A stretch of DNA of 64,000 nt from Ilumatobacteraceae bacterium (GTDB lineage: Bacteria; Actinomycetota; Acidimicrobiia; Acidimicrobiales; Ilumatobacteraceae): assembly GCA_033344875.1 (NCBI GenBank), contig JAWPMO010000001.1, forward strand, positions 3,063,595-3,127,594. Reading direction: 5' to 3'. How positions within the stretch are numbered: the first letter of the stretch is position 1; each line of letters begins with the position of its first letter. The translations under genes were made by a program, and so were the position numbers. The notes under the pieces are model-generated. The model was not told the DNA's origin. It did no database searches and was given only the letters and a program-made list of their open reading frames with translations. Shown here piece by piece: positions 28,949 to 38,324 of this stretch.

Positions 28949-29742
28949 TGGATTCGCTCCCAGTGTGTGTGCATCTCGTTCGTGGTTAGCGCGGTGAACG
29001 TTCTCACGATTGCTTCGTGTCCTATGTCTAGGAACCGCAAAGCGCCCTGGAATGTTTCGTTCTCAGCATTCCCTCGTGCGACAAGAGTCAGCATCAGCGC
29101 TGCACGCCCCGTCTCGTTGTTCATTGCTGGTTGGACTGTAGCCCTCAAACCTCCATCGGTTCCTGGCAATGTGAACTGAAGGTTCAAGGCGGCCGTCTTA
29201 AGTTCAGCATGTAGTTCATCATTGAGGTCACCGCTCCAGGGCTTGAATACAGCACCAAGCTCACTCGGCTGCTCCCAGATTCCCGGCGTTGCTTCGATGG
29301 GATTCACGTACGTGACCTCAGCCACATCAGGACGAGGCTCCTCGTATCCGAACTCGCCGAGGTGCTGCACCAGCAAGGTCCACGCCTTCTCAAGCCGAGG
29401 CTTGATGGTGTCGTACCGGGGGTACGGGTCGTTCCCTTGCCGGCGCCAGTTCACGGCAATTCGGTCTCGCTGTAACTGAACGAGGTGCGACTCGTCTTGA
29501 GAGAGAAACCAGTAGCGAGGAACCGGCGGCGTGCTCGAGAACTCGAACTCGACGGTCCGTTCGAGGTCGGTCGTCATTCGTCCGAGAGGCGGCATGTCAC
29601 GAACGATCGGGTAGTCAGGCTCGAGCAGCGACCGGATGCTCGCAAGGTCGGCCGAGCTCAATGGACGGTCCGTCTCGAACTGCACCGCCAGCGCGACCTC
29701 GTAGACGGGAGGCTTTCCGTAGGACGGAAGCGACATCGTCAT
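28945..29742 (-). CDS. TIGR04255-like family protein
   Basis: About 265 residues. Features that recall the sporadic TIGR04255 family are the opening KPPVYEVALAVQFE, the central RYWFLSQDESHLVQLQRDRIAVNWR followed by YPRYDTIKPRLEKAW, and VAEVTYVNPIE. Function is unknown; no enzyme motif is evident, and the fold looks like paired alpha/beta halves. ATGs at 29742 and 29736 are both possible. It is the first gene of a three-gene operon of unknowns on a mobile element. The family call is from memory. Confidence 0.7.
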   Translation of the reverse strand: MTMSLPSYGKPPVYEVALAVQFETDRPLSSADLASIRSLLEPDYPIVRDMPPLGRMTTDLERTVEFEFSSTPPVPRYWFLSQDESHLVQLQRDRIAVNWRRQGNDPYPRYDTIKPRLEKAWTLLVQHLGEFGYEEPRPDVAEVTYVNPIEATPGIWEQPSELGAVFKPWSGDLNDELHAELKTAALNLQFTLPGTDGGLRATVQPAMNNETGRAALMLTLVARGNAENETFQGALRFLDIGHEAIVRTFTALTTNEMHTHWERIQ

Positions 29743-29918
29743 CGTGCGTCTCGTTCGATCATCGCCTGCAACGATGTCACCATAACGTCTGCCGTGCCGA
29801 ATCCGTAGGCACCGTCGGCTGCTCCAAACCCGGGTTTGCATCTGTGTGGCCGACGAGAGCCGCGACATTCAGTCCCGCGGGCCAATCTCGTAGGCGTCTG
29901 CAGGGTCTATCAGCGGGG

Positions 29919-29933
29919 CCTCCGTAACGGAGG
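29919..29933. promoter_or_regulatory. 15-bp palindrome upstream of the excisionase-like gene
   Basis: CCTCCGT-A-ACGGAGG, perfect 7-nt arms round one central base, 27 bp before the start at 29961 and in the gap between divergent transcripts. It is a good candidate operator for the small HTH protein or a partner. Confidence 0.55.
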
Positions 29934-29960
29934 TACCTCGTTCGGTGCTTTCAGTGGGTG

Positions 29961-30308
29961 ATGAGCTCCGTCGGCGACGTTGCCGCGCCGCACACCTGTG
30001 CTGCGCCGGATCTGCTGACGCCTCGCGAGGCGATGGCGGTTCTTCGTATCGGGCGCACCACGCTCTACGCCGAGGCTCGTCGCTTCGGCGAGTCCGACGG
30101 AGCTGTCGGGATTCCGAACGTCGAGGTCGGCGGACAACGCCGGTTCCCACGTGTCGCTCTCGAGACGATGATCGGCTGCCCGATCACATGGCCGCCGTTC
30201 GACCTCGACACAGCCGCCACTTCGCCGCCGGCTGACACCACGTCGCACTCCGCTCCCTCGCAGCGCGCTCGTCGCTCGTCCGACTCTCAGCGGCTTCGAC
30301 GCGTCTGA
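29961..30308 (+). CDS. xis: Excisionase-like helix-turn-helix (AlpA/HTH_17) protein
   Basis: About 115 residues. LLTPREAMAVLRIGRTTLYAEARRFGESDG then GGQRRFPRVALETMIG is the excisionase/MerR-type winged HTH that recognises DNA through one helix and a wing. The C-terminal 40 residues are Ser/Thr-rich and disordered. It lies directly before the relaxase. In such elements this class either helps the integrase excise or activates transfer genes. An in-frame GTG at 29958 is an alternative start. Confidence 0.75.
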   Translation: MSSVGDVAAPHTCAAPDLLTPREAMAVLRIGRTTLYAEARRFGESDGAVGIPNVEVGGQRRFPRVALETMIGCPITWPPFDLDTAATSPPADTTSHSAPSQRARRSSDSQRLRRV

Positions 30309-30387
30309 GGTCCGCCATGAACGCTCACCGCACCGACCCCTCGCGACAAATCAAGAACAGACAGGTGCCCGGCCGGAGGTGTGAGGG

Positions 30388-33300
30388 ATGTTGAGGGTCT
30401 CCACCATCTACGCAGCGAGCGCCACCGCCACGGCGACCTACTACACGCAGTACCTCACAGACACTCCCGGCGAGCAGCCGGGCGACTGGCATGGCCGCCA
30501 GGCTGCGCTCCTTGGGCTCGGCGGTGACGTCACCACGGACGCGCTCGAACTGCTCCTCACCGGCCATGACCCAAGCCTTGGGACACCGCTCGGTCGGCCA
30601 TTCGTCGACACCTTCCGCTCCGACGGCACCGTCATCCGCTCCGTCGCCGGGTTCGACGCGACGTTCTCCGCGCCGAAGTCGCTGTCGGTGCTCTGGGCAC
30701 TCACCAGCGACGACGGGCTCGCCCGTTGTCATGACGTCGCGGTCAGCGCTGCGATCGACTATCTCGAACGTCACGGAGCGACGACTCGCGTCCGATCCAA
30801 CGGCGGCCGGCAACATCTCGACACCCACGGACTCATCACCGCCGCGTTCCGCCAAACCACCTCACGCGCCGACGATCCGCAACTGCACACCCACGTCGTC
30901 ATCTCGAACAAGGTGCAGACCCACGATGGGCGATGGCTCGCGCTCGACGGCCGCGTCCTCAAGCAGCATCAGCGCGCGCTCGGCGGGCTGTACCAGTCGG
31001 TGCTCCGAGCCGAACTCGCCGCTCGCTACGGCGTGACATTCGACGAGATCGTGAACGGACAGGCCGAGATCGCGGGCGTGCCCGAGAAACTGCTCGAACA
31101 ATTCTCGAAGCGCACCGCCGAGATCGGCATCGCGATGCGGGACAAGCTGACCGGCTTCTACGCACGCGAGGGTCGCGACCCGACCCGGTTCGAGCGAGCA
31201 GCGCTCGAACGAGAGGCCGCCGCCGACACCCGAAGCCGCAAGACGGGCGCGGCCGTCACCGATCTGCGCACACGTTGGCTCGACGAAGCAGCGCAGGTCG
31301 GCGTCACGCCGAGTCAACTGATCACCGAGATCCAAGCGGCGGCACGCGCCAACCCCGACCCAGACGAGAAGCTCTCGGTGAGCGAGGTGCTCTCTCAGCT
31401 GGCCGATCGGCGGTCGACGTGGCATCGGATGGACGTGCTGCGCACGATCTGTGACGCGACATCACCGCAGCCTGGCATCGACGACGCGACGTGGGTGGCC
31501 AAGCTCGACCGGGCAGTCGACGAGGTCCTGGCGCAGTGCGTCGCGCTCGACCCGCCGGCAGATGGCGCTCGTCGGCGGACCTCGGATGGGCGGTCGGTCT
31601 GGCTCCCGCCGGTGACGTCACACATGACGAGCGAGCAGGTGATCCTCGAAGAAGACGTCATCATCACGTGGGCCATCGAATACAGCACCGTTCCGCCGTC
31701 GCCTTCGCAGACGATCGAGGTCGGCCAACTCGACATGCTCCAAGCCGAAGCAGCGGCCGACGTTGCCGGGCAGGACCCGCTCGCCATGGTCGTCGGCCCG
31801 GCAGGTGCCGGCAAGACCACGATGCTGCGCGCCGCCGTCGATGACCTCGATCGCCAAGCCCGACCCGTCTACGGGCTCGCCCCGACGGCGAAGGCGGCGC
31901 GGGTGCTCCAGGAAGGCACGGCGATGGAGTGCGACACCGTCGCCAAGCTCCTCTACGAATGGCGGCAGCCCGACCGTCCACCCAGATCCGAATGGCGACT
32001 CGCGCCCGGCACGACGGTGATCGTCGACGAGGCCGGCATGCTCAACACCGCCGACCTCCGGCATCTCATCGAACTCAGCCGCGAACAGCGATGGCGGATC
32101 GCGCTCGTCGGTGATCCGCACCAGCTGCAGGCCGTGGGTCGGGGTGGCATGTTCGCCGAGCTGTGCGACATGGGTCGTGTTGTCGAACTCGAGCGCCTGC
32201 ATCGCTTCGACCACGCGTGGGAGGCCGCCGCCTCGCTGCGCATCCGCCATGGCGATCCATCCGGCCTCGACATGTACGAGAGCAGCGGACGCATCGTCGC
32301 CGGGTGGTTCGACGAGCACTTGGACACGATCGCCGACTATTGGCAGCGCCACAGCCCGCACGGCCGAGTCGCCATCACCACGATGTCGAACGATCATGTT
32401 GCGGCCCTCAACGACCGGATCCAGCAGACGCGAATCGAAGTCGGTCAGCTCGGCGCTCGGTCAGGCGAGATCGCCGATAGTCGACACGCCCACGTCGGCG
32501 ACACGGTCGTCACTCGCCGCAACTGTCGCAGCCTCGTGACCACCGGCGGCGACCACGTCCGCAATCGTGACTACTGGACCGTCACTCACATCGGCGACAA
32601 CGGCGATCTCACCGCGTCCCGCATCGACGGACACGGGAGCGTCACGCTGCCGGCCGACTACGTCCACGAGTTCGTCCAACTCGGATACGCAGCCACGGAA
32701 CCCGGTAACCAATCCGACGACGCTCACCGGGCCATCACCCTCGTCTCGCCGGCCACGACGTGCCGCGGCCTGTACGTCGCGATCACACGAGGGCAGGCTG
32801 AGAACATGATGCTCGTCGTCACCGACACCCACGACGTCGCCGACGCGAGAGAGGTACTCGACCGCGTGCTCGTCAACGACCGCGCCGACCTCCCCGCCAT
32901 TCGGCAACGACGAGAACTCGCCGAGCTGCAGCCATGTCGACGACACGTTGCGCCGACGCCACGCTGCCAGATCCCCGCCTGGTTCGACGAGGCTCGCACT
33001 CGCGTCGTCGATCGCGTCAGCGGCCTGCAAGTCCGACTGGATGAACTCGACTCGCACCGCAAGCAGGCAGAGCAGGACCTCGCAACCGCCGCGCACCATG
33101 TCGCTCAGGCTGACGAACGCCTCGCTGGCTACGACCAACACGTCGCGGAACTGCGTCACGGCGTCGACCGCTTGACAGCTGAGATCACCGCCGCTGCATA
33201 CCGGGTGAACGGCTCGGGCGTACTCGCTGGCCGACGTGCTCGCGCCCGTCGCGATGAGCTGACAGCGAATCGGTCCGAGCTTCAGGCCGCACTCGAACAG

Positions 33301-33690
33301 TCAGCCAAGAACGCCGCCCCGCTCAAGGCCGAGCAGCGAGCGACATGGGTCCAGCGTCAGCACGCCGCCGAGACAGCCGATCGGCTGGAGACCGCCGGAG
33401 CGGAACTCACCCTCGAACTGACCGAAGCAATCGGAGAGCACACATCCCTCACCACGTGGAACGAATGGGCACTCGGAAAGCCGGTCGAGGCCGGAGCTCT
33501 CGTAGGCGCCATCCACTCGCTCACCCAGTCAGCCGAACTCGACCACCGAAACCTGGCTGGGCCGCTCGCGGACTGGTGCGAGGCCAACGGCGTCGTGGTA
33601 GCGACGGCGGTATCCCACCCAATGTCAGGCCAGCGGCAAGCGGGGGCCGCTCCCGCGGAGCCGACCATCCAGCTTGGGATCGACCTCTGA
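30388..33690 (+). CDS. MobF-family relaxase-helicase (TrwC/TraA-like)
   Basis: 1100 residues. The N-terminal TrwC relaxase domain has FDATFSAPKSLSVLW (about 89-103) and the metal-binding histidines of HTHVVIS (His167, His169), with Tyr18/Tyr19 as nucleophile candidates. The RecD-like helicase has Walker A VVGPAGAGKTTM (about 467-479) and Walker B VIVDEAGM, plus the late CRGLYVAITRG motif. A coiled-coil C-terminal third (about 870-1010) follows. It nicks oriT and unwinds DNA during conjugation. A GGAGGTGTGAGGG ribosome site precedes the ATG. No coupling protein or secretion genes are seen nearby. Confidence 0.92.
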   Translation: MLRVSTIYAASATATATYYTQYLTDTPGEQPGDWHGRQAALLGLGGDVTTDALELLLTGHDPSLGTPLGRPFVDTFRSDGTVIRSVAGFDATFSAPKSLSVLWALTSDDGLARCHDVAVSAAIDYLERHGATTRVRSNGGRQHLDTHGLITAAFRQTTSRADDPQLHTHVVISNKVQTHDGRWLALDGRVLKQHQRALGGLYQSVLRAELAARYGVTFDEIVNGQAEIAGVPEKLLEQFSKRTAEIGIAMRDKLTGFYAREGRDPTRFERAALEREAAADTRSRKTGAAVTDLRTRWLDEAAQVGVTPSQLITEIQAAARANPDPDEKLSVSEVLSQLADRRSTWHRMDVLRTICDATSPQPGIDDATWVAKLDRAVDEVLAQCVALDPPADGARRRTSDGRSVWLPPVTSHMTSEQVILEEDVIITWAIEYSTVPPSPSQTIEVGQLDMLQAEAAADVAGQDPLAMVVGPAGAGKTTMLRAAVDDLDRQARPVYGLAPTAKAARVLQEGTAMECDTVAKLLYEWRQPDRPPRSEWRLAPGTTVIVDEAGMLNTADLRHLIELSREQRWRIALVGDPHQLQAVGRGGMFAELCDMGRVVELERLHRFDHAWEAAASLRIRHGDPSGLDMYESSGRIVAGWFDEHLDTIADYWQRHSPHGRVAITTMSNDHVAALNDRIQQTRIEVGQLGARSGEIADSRHAHVGDTVVTRRNCRSLVTTGGDHVRNRDYWTVTHIGDNGDLTASRIDGHGSVTLPADYVHEFVQLGYAATEPGNQSDDAHRAITLVSPATTCRGLYVAITRGQAENMMLVVTDTHDVADAREVLDRVLVNDRADLPAIRQRRELAELQPCRRHVAPTPRCQIPAWFDEARTRVVDRVSGLQVRLDELDSHRKQAEQDLATAAHHVAQADERLAGYDQHVAELRHGVDRLTAEITAAAYRVNGSGVLAGRRARARRDELTANRSELQAALEQSAKNAAPLKAEQRATWVQRQHAAETADRLETAGAELTLELTEAIGEHTSLTTWNEWALGKPVEAGALVGAIHSLTQSAELDHRNLAGPLADWCEANGVVVATAVSHPMSGQRQAGAAPAEPTIQLGIDL

Positions 33691-33848
33691 CAGATGAGCC
33701 GCAGACAATCGCGGGCACGGATCTCCATACCACCCGCCGGCAGCGGCGAGGCGCCCATTCCCAGTCCCATAGGGCCACGCATCACCGAGACGCAGTGATG
33801 TGCGTCGGCCCGTTGCGGTCCACACCTCTTGGGTGAGATGATCGACGA

Positions 33849-35072
33849 ATGCGGGAACCGGCGGCGAGTTCAGCCGTTCCACGACGCGGCGGGATGGTGG
33901 TTTCCATACTCGTCTGCCTCGCCGCAATGCTGAGCGCATGCGGTCCAGACGATGTTGTCGGCGAGTCCCCGAGTAGCTCGCCGTCATCGCCGCCGTCGGT
34001 GCTGCCAGCGACCACCGTCACCGTCGGAACGACAGCCGTGTCTGTCGATCGGCCGCCGGCCGCGACACCGGCCGAGCTGACCCAACGCACCGAACGGATG
34101 CCGTGGCCCACCGACCACGGCTTGTCACCCGAACTTGCCGAGCTACTCGCAGCGTTCGAGCTTGGTGAAGACTGGACCGGCACCCTCGCCGGAATCGCCT
34201 TCCTGGACGTTGGCGCCGATGAATGGCTCATGTGCTGGACGATCGACGAATCGCTCCCCGTCGGATGCGGTTCGGGTATCGCTCTCAGTAGCGCGCCCCC
34301 TGTGTACCTCGCCTCGCCGGAACGGTTCGAAACCCAAACCTCTGATTCCAGCGACGAACCAGCGGTCATCATCAGCACGTCGATCGTCAGCGTGCACGGC
34401 AAGTTCTTCGCAGACGCAGCAGTGTTCGTCCCATCGCACCCGGAACCGACCACGGGATCCGACATGAACACACCAACGGTCGCGCCCGGAACGCCCGACG
34501 ATGCTGAGGACGTGCCCGAAGACTGGATCCCGACACCACCGCTCAGCCAAGAGAGCCTCGATGACAACCCCCTCGTTCGAGACATGTTGGGGGTCTCGGA
34601 GATGCTGGAGTACCCCGAGTTCGCTCCTTACGTAGCCGCGATCGGCGTGTCTCGCTACGTCATCGCTGACGCCAACGGTGACCCGATCAAGACCGACGAT
34701 GAGGTCTACAACGAACGGTCCATTGAAATCACCGCCTACCACGGCCGAGAACAGCCAATCGTCTACCTGCTCAACGCCTCAGCCTCCTACGACGACCCCA
34801 ACTACGGATACCAAACAGACGACCGCGGCGCCCTCGGCGTACTCGTCAAGGAACCCGGAACGAACCGATACAGCTTTCTCGCCGGGGCCGATCCAAAGAT
34901 CTTCGGGGACCGTACGGCCTACGGCGACAACGACCGTCCTCGAGACGAGGTCACGCTCATCCCGTTCCTCACCCGCAAGTTCACGATCGACATCCAAGCC
35001 GACCGGTCCTTGATCGTCACCGACGAACTCGGCGAGATCACACGGCTCGCATGGGTCGAAATCCAGCCATAG
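33849..35072 (+). CDS. Putative lipoprotein of unknown function
   Basis: 407 residues. A signal peptide with hydrophobic core at about 16-29 ends in the lipobox LSAC (Cys31), so it is probably a membrane-anchored surface lipoprotein. A Ser/Pro/Thr-rich tether (about 35-80) follows, then a globular part with ADEWLMCWTIDESLPVGCG and a C-terminal region ending RLAWVEIQP. I do not recognise the domains. As relaxase-adjacent cargo it might act in surface exclusion or mating-pair contacts, which is speculation. Confidence 0.65.
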   Translation: MREPAASSAVPRRGGMVVSILVCLAAMLSACGPDDVVGESPSSSPSSPPSVLPATTVTVGTTAVSVDRPPAATPAELTQRTERMPWPTDHGLSPELAELLAAFELGEDWTGTLAGIAFLDVGADEWLMCWTIDESLPVGCGSGIALSSAPPVYLASPERFETQTSDSSDEPAVIISTSIVSVHGKFFADAAVFVPSHPEPTTGSDMNTPTVAPGTPDDAEDVPEDWIPTPPLSQESLDDNPLVRDMLGVSEMLEYPEFAPYVAAIGVSRYVIADANGDPIKTDDEVYNERSIEITAYHGREQPIVYLLNASASYDDPNYGYQTDDRGALGVLVKEPGTNRYSFLAGADPKIFGDRTAYGDNDRPRDEVTLIPFLTRKFTIDIQADRSLIVTDELGEITRLAWVEIQP

Positions 35073-35286
35073 CAGTATTCGTACCGAACGCGAGGTGACT
35101 TCCCGCGCCATTGACTGAGACTGGTTCGGCGAATCCCGTAGCCAGATCCAGATGGCCGTACCTGCGCAGCCACTCACTTCTAATCGGGAATTATCTCGTG
35201 TCACGGTTGGGTAGATATGTCGGTGATCCACCCGCCTGCTTGTTCCGTCGGTGACGATGGTGCAGCGGGCGTGATCGGAGGATCAC

Positions 35287-36330
35287 ATGAAGCCCATTTC
35301 GTTTCCGAAGCTGACGCTTCCTGACCCGGGTTCGCGCGTCGCCCCGACCCTCGGCCACCGGCTCGTCGACGACTATCTCGAGTCGGTGCATGCGCGGCTT
35401 CGACCGAACTCGACGTTGGCGGTTGTCTACGACTTGAAGGTGTTCTTCACCGTCATCGACGTCGACCCGCTCGACGTCCGACGCCGTCACGTGCTCGAGT
35501 TCATCCGCGTGCAGCGGACCGGTTCGGCCCATGCGACGGTGGTCCCGATGGACCAGTCCGACGGGTTGGCGTTGTCGACGATCCGACGTCGCCTGTCGAC
35601 GCTCGCGGGGTTCTATGCGCACCTCGTCGCACTCGGAGAACTCGACCACAACCCGGTGCAGCGCGGCATGCCAGTGCGTGCCCCCGTGACCCGCGACCGA
35701 CGTGTGATCCCACTGGTCCGACCGATCCGACACCTGCCACAGATCCTCGATCACGACGACGTGAACAAGTTGGTCGGAGCGCTCCGGAAGGAGCGGGATC
35801 GGGCGATGATCGACGCGATGCTGCTCGCCGGTCTGCGGCGTTGCGAAGTGCTCGGCCTGCGACTCCAGGACATTCGTTGGGGTGAACGCCGCTTGTTCAT
35901 CGCTGACGGCAAGGGCGGCCATCAACGCATCGTGCCGATCTCGCCGCGCTTCTTCGACACGCTCCGCCGCTATCTGGACAACGAGCGACCGGCGGACGCG
36001 GAGACGCCGTTCGTGTTCGTCGTGTTGAAAGGACCCAACCGTGGCCGCCCGCTCACGGCGAAGGGGCTCGATGAGATCATGTTGGGTGCGCGCACGCGTG
36101 CCGGGCTCGAGCATGCGACGTGTCACGAGCTGCGCCACACCTGTTTCACCCGGCTCCGCGAGGCCGGCATGGCACTCGAAGCACTCCAAGCCCAAGCCGG
36201 TCACCGCTCGATCTCAGCAACGCAGATCTACCTGCACCTCGCCAACGATTGGCTCGCCGGCGAGTACATACGTGCAGCTCAAGCCGTTGATGCCCAGGCT
36301 GCACTCGGCCGCCAGGTCGTGGCGTCATGA
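35287..36330 (+). CDS. Tyrosine recombinase (first of an overlapping pair)
   Basis: 347 residues. The SAM-like N-terminal core-binding domain (about 25-140) is followed by the catalytic domain with Arg in AGLRRCEVLGLRLQD, Lys in DGKGGHQR, the box II CHELRHTCFTR, GHRSISATQIY, and the nucleophile Tyr in QIYLHL. It overlaps the next recombinase by 4 nt (ATGA). Paired, co-translated recombinases resemble Tn554-like TnpA/TnpB or partial recombinase-trio elements, so this may be a second mobile unit within the larger element. Confidence 0.85.
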   Translation: MKPISFPKLTLPDPGSRVAPTLGHRLVDDYLESVHARLRPNSTLAVVYDLKVFFTVIDVDPLDVRRRHVLEFIRVQRTGSAHATVVPMDQSDGLALSTIRRRLSTLAGFYAHLVALGELDHNPVQRGMPVRAPVTRDRRVIPLVRPIRHLPQILDHDDVNKLVGALRKERDRAMIDAMLLAGLRRCEVLGLRLQDIRWGERRLFIADGKGGHQRIVPISPRFFDTLRRYLDNERPADAETPFVFVVLKGPNRGRPLTAKGLDEIMLGARTRAGLEHATCHELRHTCFTRLREAGMALEALQAQAGHRSISATQIYLHLANDWLAGEYIRAAQAVDAQAALGRQVVAS

Positions 36331-37331
36331 CCATGCTCGCGATCGAACACGAGCCCGTCGACGAGCGCTGGGCACGCATCGGCGCACACGCTCCGGTCCT
36401 CGCTGCGACTGCCCGCAGCTACATGGATCAGATTTCGGTGACCGCTCGACCGGGCACGATCAACTCGGTCGATGTCGCCTTGCGATTGTTCGCCAGCTGG
36501 ATCATCGACCACGACCCCGCCGTCGTGTCGCTGCGACAGGTCAACCGTCGACACATCGAGCACTACAAGCTCTGGCTCGCCACCCGTGAGAACCAGCACG
36601 GCCAGCCGCTCAAGAAGTCGACGATCAATCTTCGGTTGTCGATGCTGCGCGTTGTCATCGAGCGGCTCATCGAATGGGACCATCCCGACACACCGACGAG
36701 GAACCCGATCATGTGGACCGACCTTCCCAAGATGGACGAGCCGCTTCCGAAGTTCCTCGACGACGACCAGGCCGCCAAGTTCATGGCCGCCGCAGTCCGA
36801 CTTGATCCACAACGACGACTCATCGTCGAGATGCTGGCCCGCACCGGACTGCGCGTCACCGAGTTCTGTGAGCTCACCGACGACGCCATCGTGAAGATGA
36901 ACGAGACGAACTGGCTGCGGGTGCCGGTCGGCAAACTCCACACCGATCGCTACGTCCCGCTGCATCCCTCGCTGATCGAGTTGCACCGGGACTGGCTGGC
37001 CTGGAACGGCCCGAACGACACCGGCCAGCTCATCTCGAACAAGGGCAGGCCACTGTCCGTCGACGTCGTTCGTCGCGTCGTGAAAGCCTGCGCCCGGATC
37101 GCCGGGATCGGCCACGTCCATCCCCACCAATTGCGTCACACGCTCGCGACGCAGTCGATCAACAACGGCATGAGCCTCGAAGCTGTGTCCGCGATGTTGG
37201 GGCACCGATCGATGCGCATGACCCTCGTCTACGCCCGCATCGCAGACCGCACCGTCGCCGACGAATACTTCGCCGCCGCCGACAAAGTCGACCAGCTCTA
37301 CCAGACCCACTTGACAACATCACCGGCATAA
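36327..37331 (+). CDS. Tyrosine recombinase (second of an overlapping pair)
   Basis: 334 residues. The catalytic residues are Arg in RTGLRVTEFCELTDD, Lys in VPVGKLHTDRYVPLHP, HPHQLRHTLATQ, LGHRSMRMTLVYARI with the nucleophile Tyr. PVGKLHTDRYVPLHP is often seen in transposon-type recombinases rather than phage integrases. It begins inside the stop of its neighbour, so the two probably act as a complex. A third recombinase or TnpC-like gene does not follow. Confidence 0.85.
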   Translation: MTMLAIEHEPVDERWARIGAHAPVLAATARSYMDQISVTARPGTINSVDVALRLFASWIIDHDPAVVSLRQVNRRHIEHYKLWLATRENQHGQPLKKSTINLRLSMLRVVIERLIEWDHPDTPTRNPIMWTDLPKMDEPLPKFLDDDQAAKFMAAAVRLDPQRRLIVEMLARTGLRVTEFCELTDDAIVKMNETNWLRVPVGKLHTDRYVPLHPSLIELHRDWLAWNGPNDTGQLISNKGRPLSVDVVRRVVKACARIAGIGHVHPHQLRHTLATQSINNGMSLEAVSAMLGHRSMRMTLVYARIADRTVADEYFAAADKVDQLYQTHLTTSPA

Positions 37332-37838
37332 GGGCCGTTCTGTGACGCGGCTTGCTCGACGGCGGTCGTGACTACCGGGCGCCGATATCGGGTGGCCCTG
37401 AACGAGGTCTCGAGCAGCAACCCGGCCCGCAGTTTCTGAGTGAAGCCCCGCGTGTCACACACCGGCCTGACGAGCGATCATGTCCGGCAGGTCGCGGATC
37501 TGCTTGACCCGCTTTAACTTGATCACATGGTCGAGCACTGCGTCAGGCATCCCCGCCTCGCGCATGAAGCGATGCGCAACAGTTTGCTGTCTGATCGCCG
37601 ATGGCGGAGTATGTGAGCTGGTGATCGGATGGGCGGTGTCGAGGGGGATCGAACCGAGGCGAATGGCCGAGTCAACATCGATGCTCGGCTGTGACGCAGT
37701 ATCGACCCGGGTGGATCGGGGGTCCGATGTCGGTGAGAGATCTGTTTGGCCGTGCCGTCGGTCTCGATTGACACCTGCGGTCGAGATCTTCGTCTTACCG
37801 CGTGACACATTTGAGGCCTCACCGCCCTTTCTTCGGTG
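37332..37838. other. Gap of about 500 bp; possible gene remnant on the minus strand
   Basis: No complete gene is convincing. On the minus strand the frame ending at 37455 reads MREAGMPDAVLDHVIKLKRV then KQIRDLPDMIARQAGV, which looks like a genuine protein C terminus because of its composition, but the upstream part is low-complexity and antisense to the sigma-factor gene. It could be the tail of a gene truncated when the recombinase module inserted. Confidence 0.35.
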
Positions 37839-38324
37839 ATGGGAGCTGGCCCCGATACCGCGATCGAGAACGTCATCGGCTTCGACGCGTTCGTCGCGGA
37901 TGCAGAACCTCGACTGCGACGGGCGCTCGTCGCCCGGCACGGCGCCGAGCGTGGTCGCGAGGCGACGATTGATGCGCTCACGTACAGCTGGCAGCACTGG
38001 GATCGTGTGCGCAATATGGCGAACCCGGTCGGGTATCTGTATCGGGTGGGCGCGAACGCCGTTCGCGCTGAGCCGGTCGTTGTGCCGTTGACCGGTCAGG
38101 AACCGGCCACCGAACGCGCACCGTGGATCGAGCCCGATTTGGAGCGTGGACTCGATCTGCTCACTGAACACCAGCGGGTCGTCGTGGTCCTCCGCCACAG
38201 CTTCGACTGGACCTACGGCGAGATCGCCGACTTGCTGGAGATCTCCGTGAGTTCCGTCCGCAATCACCTGCGGCGGGGTCTCGAAAAGCTCCGTGACGCA
38301 TTGGAGGTGTCCCACAATGACTGA
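37839..38324 (+). CDS. ECF-type RNA polymerase sigma factor
   Basis: About 161 residues. A divergent region 2 (about 15-80, with YSWQHWDRVRNMANPVGYLYRVGAN) is joined to a clear region 4: LTEHQRVVVVLRHSFDWTYGEIADLLEISVSSVRNHLRRGLEKLRDAL. This is the SigE/RpoE-type ECF architecture. The next gene overlaps by 8 nt and encodes a membrane protein, the usual place for an anti-sigma factor. An in-frame GTG at 37836 is an alternative start. Confidence 0.82.
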   Translation: MGAGPDTAIENVIGFDAFVADAEPRLRRALVARHGAERGREATIDALTYSWQHWDRVRNMANPVGYLYRVGANAVRAEPVVVPLTGQEPATERAPWIEPDLERGLDLLTEHQRVVVVLRHSFDWTYGEIADLLEISVSSVRNHLRRGLEKLRDALEVSHND

